NCBI RefSeq assembly: GCF_024749285.1
Contig: NZ_CP087196.1
Coordinates: 5,890,001 to 5,954,000, forward strand
From: Pseudomonas sp. B21-015
Lineage (GTDB): Bacteria; Pseudomonadota; Gammaproteobacteria; Pseudomonadales; Pseudomonadaceae
Length of the DNA stretch: 64,000 nt
Direction: 5' to 3'
Shown: in pieces, positions 59,188-64,000 of the stretch
How the letters are laid out: each line of letters begins with the position of its first letter
Numbering within the stretch: the first letter of the stretch is position 1
The notes under the pieces: model-generated
What the model was told of the DNA's origin: nothing
Seen by the model: the letters and a program-made list of their open reading frames with translations, nothing else
Database searches by the model: none
Translations under genes and position numbers: made by a program

Positions 59188-60363
59188 ATGCCATCCGTTA
59201 TTTCTACCGACGTTCTGATTGTCGGCGCTGGTGTCGCCGGCCTCTGGCTGAATGCGCGTCTGCGCCGCCAGGGTTTTTCGACCGTGCTGGTGGAAAGCGC
59301 CAGCCTCGGTGGCGGGCAGAGCGTGAAGTCCCAGGGCATCATCCACGGCGGCGCCAAGTACGCGTTGCACGGCGCCCTGACCGGTGCCTCGGAAGCCATC
59401 GCCGACATGCCGCGGCGCTGGCGTGAAGCGCTGGCCGGCGACGGTGAGCTGGACCTGTCGGGTGTACGCGTGTTGTCTGATGCTCACTACCTCTGGTCCC
59501 CGGGCACCCTCGCTGGCAATCTCACCAGTTTTTTCGCCAGCAAAGCCGTGCGCGGGCGAGTCGATCAGGTTAAAGGCGATCAATTGCCACCGGCGCTGCA
59601 AGACAAGCGCTTCAAGGGCAAGGTCTATCGCCTGACGGAACTGGTGGTCGACGTGCCGAGCCTGATCCAGCGCCTGGCCGATCTGGCTGGCGACGGTCTG
59701 TTGGCTGGTCAGCACATCGAACCGCTGCTGGAAAACGGCGAACTGGTCGGTTTGAAAGTCGACGAACGTGAGATCCGCGCCCAGCGCATCGTTCTCAGCG
59801 CCGGTGCCGGCACCGCCGACCTGCTCACGGCACTGGGCCTGAGCCAACCGGCCATGCAACGCCGGCCCCTGCACATGATCATCGTCAAAGGCCCGGGCCT
59901 CAAACCGCTGTACGCCCATTGCCTGGGCGGCGGGCCTAAGCCGCGCGTCACCGTGACCACACACCCGGCCGCCGATGGCCAGTGGGTCTGGTACGTGGGA
60001 GGCGACATCGCCGAAGCCGAAGGTGTGGTCCGCGACCCTGCGGCGCAGATCGCCAGCGCGCAAAAAGAACTCGGCAACCTGCTGCCATGGATCGACTTGA
60101 GCACCGCACAGTGGGCGACCTTGCGGGTCGAACGCGCGGAGCCGCTGCAATCGGGCCTGACTCGCCCGGACAATGCCTTCCTCGCCGAGCAGAATCGCCT
60201 GCTGGTGGGTTGGCCGACCAAACTCGCCTTGGCGCCGGACTTCGCTGATCGCGTCCTCGCCGCCCTGCAACGTGACGGCATCCAGCCGAGCCATCCGGCA
60301 CCGCTGCCTGAACTGCCGAAACCGCCGATGGGCGTCCCTGCCTGGGAGCAACTGCTGCCATGA
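59188..60363 (+). CDS. FAD-dependent oxidoreductase
   Basis: A 391-residue protein with an N-terminal dinucleotide-binding motif (LIVGAGVAGLWLN) and a DAO-like fold (QSVKSQGIIHGGAKYAL; later VLSAGAGTADLL and QNRLLVGWPTKLAL). Related to glycine/glycerol-3-phosphate oxidase-like enzymes; substrate unknown. It overlaps the aldo/keto reductase gene by four bases (ATGA), so the two probably act together. Matches PA4991 by position. Confidence 0.88.
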   Translation: MPSVISTDVLIVGAGVAGLWLNARLRRQGFSTVLVESASLGGGQSVKSQGIIHGGAKYALHGALTGASEAIADMPRRWREALAGDGELDLSGVRVLSDAHYLWSPGTLAGNLTSFFASKAVRGRVDQVKGDQLPPALQDKRFKGKVYRLTELVVDVPSLIQRLADLAGDGLLAGQHIEPLLENGELVGLKVDEREIRAQRIVLSAGAGTADLLTALGLSQPAMQRRPLHMIIVKGPGLKPLYAHCLGGGPKPRVTVTTHPAADGQWVWYVGGDIAEAEGVVRDPAAQIASAQKELGNLLPWIDLSTAQWATLRVERAEPLQSGLTRPDNAFLAEQNRLLVGWPTKLALAPDFADRVLAALQRDGIQPSHPAPLPELPKPPMGVPAWEQLLP

Positions 60364-61172
60364 GCCAACCGACCCTGCACGACCTGCATCGCCCTTTGGG
60401 CAGCACCGGCCTGCTGGTTTCGCCCCTGGGTCTGGGCACGGTGAAACTTGGCCGCGATCAAGGGGTGAAATACCCCAATGGCTTCCAGATCCCCGACGAT
60501 GACGAAGCGCGCAGGCTGCTCAAACTCGCGCGCGACCTGGGCATCAACCTGATCGACACCGCGCCGGCTTATGGCCGCAGCGAAGAGCGTCTCGGCCCGT
60601 TGCTACGTGGTCAACGCCAGGATTGGGTGATCGTCAGCAAGGTTGGCGAAGAGTTTGCCGACGGCCAGTCGCGTCACGATTTCAGTGCCGGCCATACTCG
60701 CCTGTCGGTGGAACGCAGCCTTCGACGTCTGGAAACGGATTTTATCGATCTGGTGCTGGTGCACTCCGACGGCAACGACCTGGCGATCCTGAATGAAAGC
60801 GAGGTCTATGCGACTCTTGCCGAGCTCAAGCGCGAAGGCAAGATTCGCGGTTTCGGCTTTTCCGGCAAAACCGTCGAAGGCGGCTTGAAGGCTCTGGAAC
60901 AAGGTGATTGCGCGATGGTCACCTACAATCTGAACGAACAGAACGAGAAGGCAGTCATTGACTATGCTGCTGCTCACGGCAAAGCGATCCTGGTCAAAAA
61001 AGCCTTGGCCAGCGGCCACGTGTGCCTGAGCCCGGGCGTGGACCCGGTGCGCGCCAGCTTCGAGTTGCTGTTTGAACACCCGGGTGTAGCCAGTGCTATT
61101 GTCGGGACCATCAATCCGCTGCACCTCGCCCACAACGTCGCGACCGTTGCCCAGGTCCTTCGTAGCAACTGA
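60360..61172 (+). CDS. Aldo/keto reductase
   Basis: A 270-residue NADPH-type TIM-barrel reductase. DTAPAYGRSEERLG holds the catalytic Tyr, SKVGEE the Lys, and LVLVHSDGND the His of the usual tetrad. The substrate is unknown. Coupled to the upstream FAD oxidoreductase gene by a four-base overlap. Confidence 0.9.
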   Translation: MSQPTLHDLHRPLGSTGLLVSPLGLGTVKLGRDQGVKYPNGFQIPDDDEARRLLKLARDLGINLIDTAPAYGRSEERLGPLLRGQRQDWVIVSKVGEEFADGQSRHDFSAGHTRLSVERSLRRLETDFIDLVLVHSDGNDLAILNESEVYATLAELKREGKIRGFGFSGKTVEGGLKALEQGDCAMVTYNLNEQNEKAVIDYAAAHGKAILVKKALASGHVCLSPGVDPVRASFELLFEHPGVASAIVGTINPLHLAHNVATVAQVLRSN

Positions 61173-61204
61173 CGCCGCCCACGCGGCCTTAAGCAGGAGC
61201 CGAC

Positions 61205-62173
61205 ATGCCGCGTACGCTAATAAGAAAGAACCCGAGCAACTTCAAAACCCTGCCGTTATTCGTCGAAGCAACGCCCGAAGGCCTGAGTTACCAGAGCGTC
61301 GGGATGCCGTTGAATTTTTCCCAGACCCTGCAACGTCGCCGCCCGGTGACAGTGGCCGACAGCGAGCGGTTTGCCCTGGAGCTGGCGAACCTCGGGGTCT
61401 CGGTGCGCCTGACCCTGCATTGGCAGAATCGCGATTACTGGGTGTTGGTGCGTCAGCGTCGGCAGGACCGCGGCGATGTGGTGCTCAAGCTGATCTCCGG
61501 TTACGTACCGGCCCATGAGCTGAATCTACCGCTGCACACAGCGACCCAGGAAATTGCCGAAGAATGCCTGCTGGAAACCCCGGAAGGCTGGCTCAGCGGG
61601 CGCTTCAACGACACCTGGCTGCCAGCGCCCTATTCGTCCGCCCTGCATTACCGCGAAGCCATGCCGTTTCGCCTGACGCCCCTGTCCGGCTCGGCGCGCC
61701 CGGTGCGCTGCGCCAACATGCCGCTGATCGAACGCCCGCGGGCCTACGTGCATTTGCCGACCGCATCGCTGCAATTGATCTACGACTTGCGCCTGGAGGT
61801 GCCCAAGGAAGCCAAATCCCTGAGCCTGTTCCATGTGGACGAACGGCTGGAGGGCGATCAATTGGTGGCCCGGCTCGATCGCAAACGTCCCGATTTGTAC
61901 TTGATGCCACTGCAGGACGGCCAGCCGATGGGCGAGCTCTATACGCTGAAAAAGGATCAGTTGTACCCGGCGAGTACCCGCGGGCTGTATTTGGCAGAAA
62001 GTTTTGCCCGGCAGGAAGGCTGGCTGGTGAAGGATGAGCGGATTCGCTGGAAAGATTGGGTGCGGCAACAGGGTTTGAGCCCGCCGGGCAAAGACTCCGG
62101 TTTAGCCCGGTTACGCGGGAAGGCGAAGCAACTGCTGAAAAGAATCGTGCCGCGCAAGAAAGTCAGCTCTTGA
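61205..62173 (+). CDS. Conserved protein of unknown function
   Basis: A 322-residue soluble protein; no signal peptide or membrane segment. Relatives in pseudomonads are often labelled 'metal ABC transporter ATPase', but no Walker A motif or ABC signature is present. The segment TATQEIAEECLLETPEGW recalls a degenerate Nudix helix (REUXEE). The basic C-terminus (LLKRIVPRKK) may contact nucleic acid or membrane. Lies 32 bases after the aldo/keto reductase gene, so likely in the same unit. A REP pair follows it. Confidence 0.75.
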   Translation: MPRTLIRKNPSNFKTLPLFVEATPEGLSYQSVGMPLNFSQTLQRRRPVTVADSERFALELANLGVSVRLTLHWQNRDYWVLVRQRRQDRGDVVLKLISGYVPAHELNLPLHTATQEIAEECLLETPEGWLSGRFNDTWLPAPYSSALHYREAMPFRLTPLSGSARPVRCANMPLIERPRAYVHLPTASLQLIYDLRLEVPKEAKSLSLFHVDERLEGDQLVARLDRKRPDLYLMPLQDGQPMGELYTLKKDQLYPASTRGLYLAESFARQEGWLVKDERIRWKDWVRQQGLSPPGKDSGLARLRGKAKQLLKRIVPRKKVSS

Positions 62174-62193
62174 AGCAAAAGATCGCATAAAGC

Positions 62194-62271
62194 AAAAGAT
62201 CGCAGCCTTCGGCAGCTCCTACAGGGACATGTGTACACCCATGTAGGAGCAGCCGAAGGCTGCGATCTTTT
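62194..62271. repeat. REP doublet, GTAGGAGCTGCCGAAGGCTG family
   Basis: Arms 62194-62222 and 62243-62271, inverted, with one mismatch (GAGCAGCC for GAGCTGCC). Located between convergent genes, just past the unknown gene and before the hldE stop. Preceded by an extra partial copy, as at 56374. Confidence 0.92.
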
Positions 62272-62308
62272 TCATGATCCTCCTACAAAGTGGAAGGATC
62301 ATGCTCGG

Positions 62309-63730
62309 TCAGTGATTGCGGATCTTCTCGACAATCGCCGTGGTCGAGCTGTTTTCCACCAGTCCCAGCACTTTCACGGTCCCGCCGTAAGCGCTGACGA
62401 TGTCTGCGCCGACGACCTGGTCGATCCCATAATCACCGCCCTTGACCAGCACGTCCGGCTTGACCTCGCGCAGCAGGTTTTCCGGGGTGCCCTCAGAGAA
62501 GCTGATCACCCAATCCACGGCGCCCAGACCTGCCAGTACCGCCATGCGACGGTCGACGCTGTTGATCGGACGACCTGGCCCTTTCAGGCGGCTCACCGAC
62601 GCATCGTCGTTGACCGCCACGATCAGACGATCGCCCTGGGCCCGCGCCTGTTCGAGGTACGTCACATGGCCGGCATGCAGGATGTCGAAGCAGCCGTTGG
62701 TGAAGACAATCTTCTCGTTGTGCGCACGTGCGTCGTCGACCGCCAACAGCAATTGCTCGAGCCCCAGCACGCCACGCTCGGAACCCTCTTCACGCTGGAT
62801 CGCGCGACGCAGTTCCGGCGCGCTGATCGCCGCCGTACCGAGCTTGCCGACCACGATGCCCGCCGCCAGGTTGGCCAGGGCTACCGCGTGGGGCAGTTCT
62901 TCGCCAGCGGCAATCGCCGCCGCCAGGGTAGAAATCACCGTGTCACCGGCGCCGGTCACGTCGAATACTTCACGGGCACGGGCCGGCAGGTGCAGCGCCG
63001 GATGATCCGGGCGCAACAGCGTCATGCCGTGCTCGCCACGGGTCACCAGCAAGGCACCGAGGTCCAGGTCATGCATCAGCTGCGCGCCCTTGCTCACCAA
63101 TTCATGCTCATCGGCGCAACCGCCGACAATGGTTTCGAATTCGCTGAGGTTCGGGGTAATCAGGCTCGCGCCACGGTAGATCGAGAAATCCTTGCCTTTA
63201 GGATCGGCCAACACTGGAATGCCACGGGCACGGGCGGCCTGGATCAGCACCTGATGATTTTTCAGCGCGCCTTTGCCGTAGTCGGACAGCACCAGCACCT
63301 TGATGCCTTCGAGCAATTCGTCCACTTGCTCGCCCAGCGCCAGGGCGTCGGTGGCAAAAGGTTCTTCGAAGTCGATCCGCAGCAATTGCTGGTGACGGCT
63401 CATGACCCGCAGCTTGACGATGGTCGGCTGGTGCGCGATGCGCTGGAACAACGCCCGTACGCCGGCGCCCTTGAGGCTATTGACCAGGCTGTCGGCCGCT
63501 TCGTCGTCGCCGGTCACGCCGACCAGCGAGGCCGGCGCACCGAGTGCGGCAATGTTCAGGGCAACGTTGGCGGCACCGCCCGGGCGGTCTTCGATTTGCT
63601 CGACCTTGACGACCGGTACCGGCGCCTCAGGGGAGATCCGTGAGGTACCACCATGCCAGTAACGGTCGAGCATGACATCGCCGACCACCAAGACAGGGGC
63701 TTGATTGAATCGCGGCATGGACAACTTCAT
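62309..63730 (-). CDS. hldE: Bifunctional heptose 7-phosphate kinase / heptose 1-phosphate adenylyltransferase
   Basis: A 473-residue enzyme that builds ADP-glycero-manno-heptose for the LPS core. The N-terminal ribokinase-like domain (VVGDVMLDRYWHG; DVTGAGDTVISTLAAAI) ends near 320. The C-terminal adenylyltransferase domain starts FTNGCFDILHAGHVTYLEQ, with the HxGH motif. The start MKLSMPRFNQ is nine codons inside a longer frame; GGGTTGCTCC lies just upstream. Pairs functionally with waaA in LPS inner-core synthesis. Confidence 0.97.
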   Translation of the reverse strand: MKLSMPRFNQAPVLVVGDVMLDRYWHGGTSRISPEAPVPVVKVEQIEDRPGGAANVALNIAALGAPASLVGVTGDDEAADSLVNSLKGAGVRALFQRIAHQPTIVKLRVMSRHQQLLRIDFEEPFATDALALGEQVDELLEGIKVLVLSDYGKGALKNHQVLIQAARARGIPVLADPKGKDFSIYRGASLITPNLSEFETIVGGCADEHELVSKGAQLMHDLDLGALLVTRGEHGMTLLRPDHPALHLPARAREVFDVTGAGDTVISTLAAAIAAGEELPHAVALANLAAGIVVGKLGTAAISAPELRRAIQREEGSERGVLGLEQLLLAVDDARAHNEKIVFTNGCFDILHAGHVTYLEQARAQGDRLIVAVNDDASVSRLKGPGRPINSVDRRMAVLAGLGAVDWVISFSEGTPENLLREVKPDVLVKGGDYGIDQVVGADIVSAYGGTVKVLGLVENSSTTAIVEKIRNH

Positions 63731-63832
63731 GGAGCAACCCACATACAAAATGAACAAGGGCGCGATATTAACACAGGGTTGGCGCTGGCTTGCGTGACGG
63801 CTGCAACCGGATGAATCGGCGGGATTTTCTGC

Positions 63833-64000
63833 TCATTTATTGAGCAAAAACAGCGATAACCGACGGCAAGCATCCGCGAGTTGCAGCGTATGGGTATCGA
63901 TCTCGCACTCCGCCGTCAACGGTGCCTCATAAGGGCTGTCGACTCCCGTGAAGTCCTTGATTCGCCCTTGCCGGGCCGCTTGATACAAACCTTTTGGGTC
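63833..64000 (-). CDS. cysC: Adenylylsulfate kinase, C-terminal end
   Basis: The last 55 codons of a gene that continues past the right window edge. The segment [20 protein letters not shown] followed by DSPYEAP matches the C-terminal part of APS kinase, which phosphorylates APS to PAPS in sulfate assimilation. The protein ends LSLFLLNK. Whether it is a stand-alone CysC or the end of a CysNC fusion cannot be told from this part. Confidence 0.88.
   Translation of the reverse strand, partial: DPKGLYQAARQGRIKDFTGVDSPYEAPLTAECEIDTHTLQLADACRRLSLFLLNK

Overview
The window is a high-GC chromosomal segment of a Pseudomonas, most likely of the P. fluorescens group. The gene order hisZ/purA, hflC-hflK-hflX-hfq-miaA-mutL-amiB-tsaE-nnrD, queG, orn, rsgA, motB-motA, HDOD gene, rhdA, psd, serB, parC, parE, cpdA, nudF, thiC, tolC-type gene, waaA, SMR gene, hldE follows the P. 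aeruginosa PA4938-PA4996 backbone as I remember it. The many REP-type inverted repeats (families built on GTAGGAGCTGCCGAAGGCTG, on GGGAGCGGGCTTGCCCGCG and on GGCGAGGGAGCTTGCTCCC) are also typical of fluorescent pseudomonads.

Layout. 1-2021: end of an Fe3+ ABC importer (binding protein, then permease). 2146-4080: chemoreceptor. 4219-6754: purine and histidine genes (purA, hisZ). 7072-17144: the minus-strand run hflC to nnrD, mostly overlapping genes (membrane protease control, RNA chaperone, tRNA modification, mismatch repair, cell wall amidase, metabolite repair). 17208-20874: queG, TRIC-family channel, orn, rsgA. 20965-29912: an accessory island between rsgA and motB, holding an orphan type VI secretion (T6SS) module (vgrG, DUF4123 adaptor, VasX-like effector, DUF6708 partner), a solitary Tai4-type immunity gene and a membrane fatty-acid hydroxylase. 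30025-31926: motAB behind a good FliA-type promoter. 32093-40385: HDOD gene, rhdA, psd, a large PA4958-like gene, serB and an AhpA-like membrane protein. 40764-50184: PqiC-like lipoprotein, parC, a retropepsin-like protein, a phytase-esterase-like protein, parE, yqiA, cpdA, DUF1249 gene, nudF. 50413-54723: DUF3298 lipoprotein and a thiamine unit (TPP riboswitch, thiC, then cytX). 54920-63730: tolC-type gene, waaA, LysR regulator facing an SMR transporter, FAD oxidoreductase, aldo/keto reductase, conserved unknown, hldE. 63833-64000: the end of cysC.

Most notable. (a) Three otherwise intact genes each carry a one-base indel in a short homopolymer: purA (5361-5367), the DUF6708 gene (near 21624) and the tolC-type gene (near 56240). 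Sequencing error is the simplest explanation, but each needs checking. (b) Once the DUF6708 frame is corrected, its C-terminus shares a short motif with the C-terminus of the neighbouring VasX-like effector. (c) The Tai4 immunity gene has no Tae4 amidase beside it. (d) Four near-identical hairpin terminators bound the units of the island. (e) A roughly 160-nt structured leader precedes a small unknown gene inside the island.

I saw no rRNA, tRNA, insertion sequence, integrase or CRISPR array. Assignments rest on reading translated motifs and remembered family features; no database search was run.
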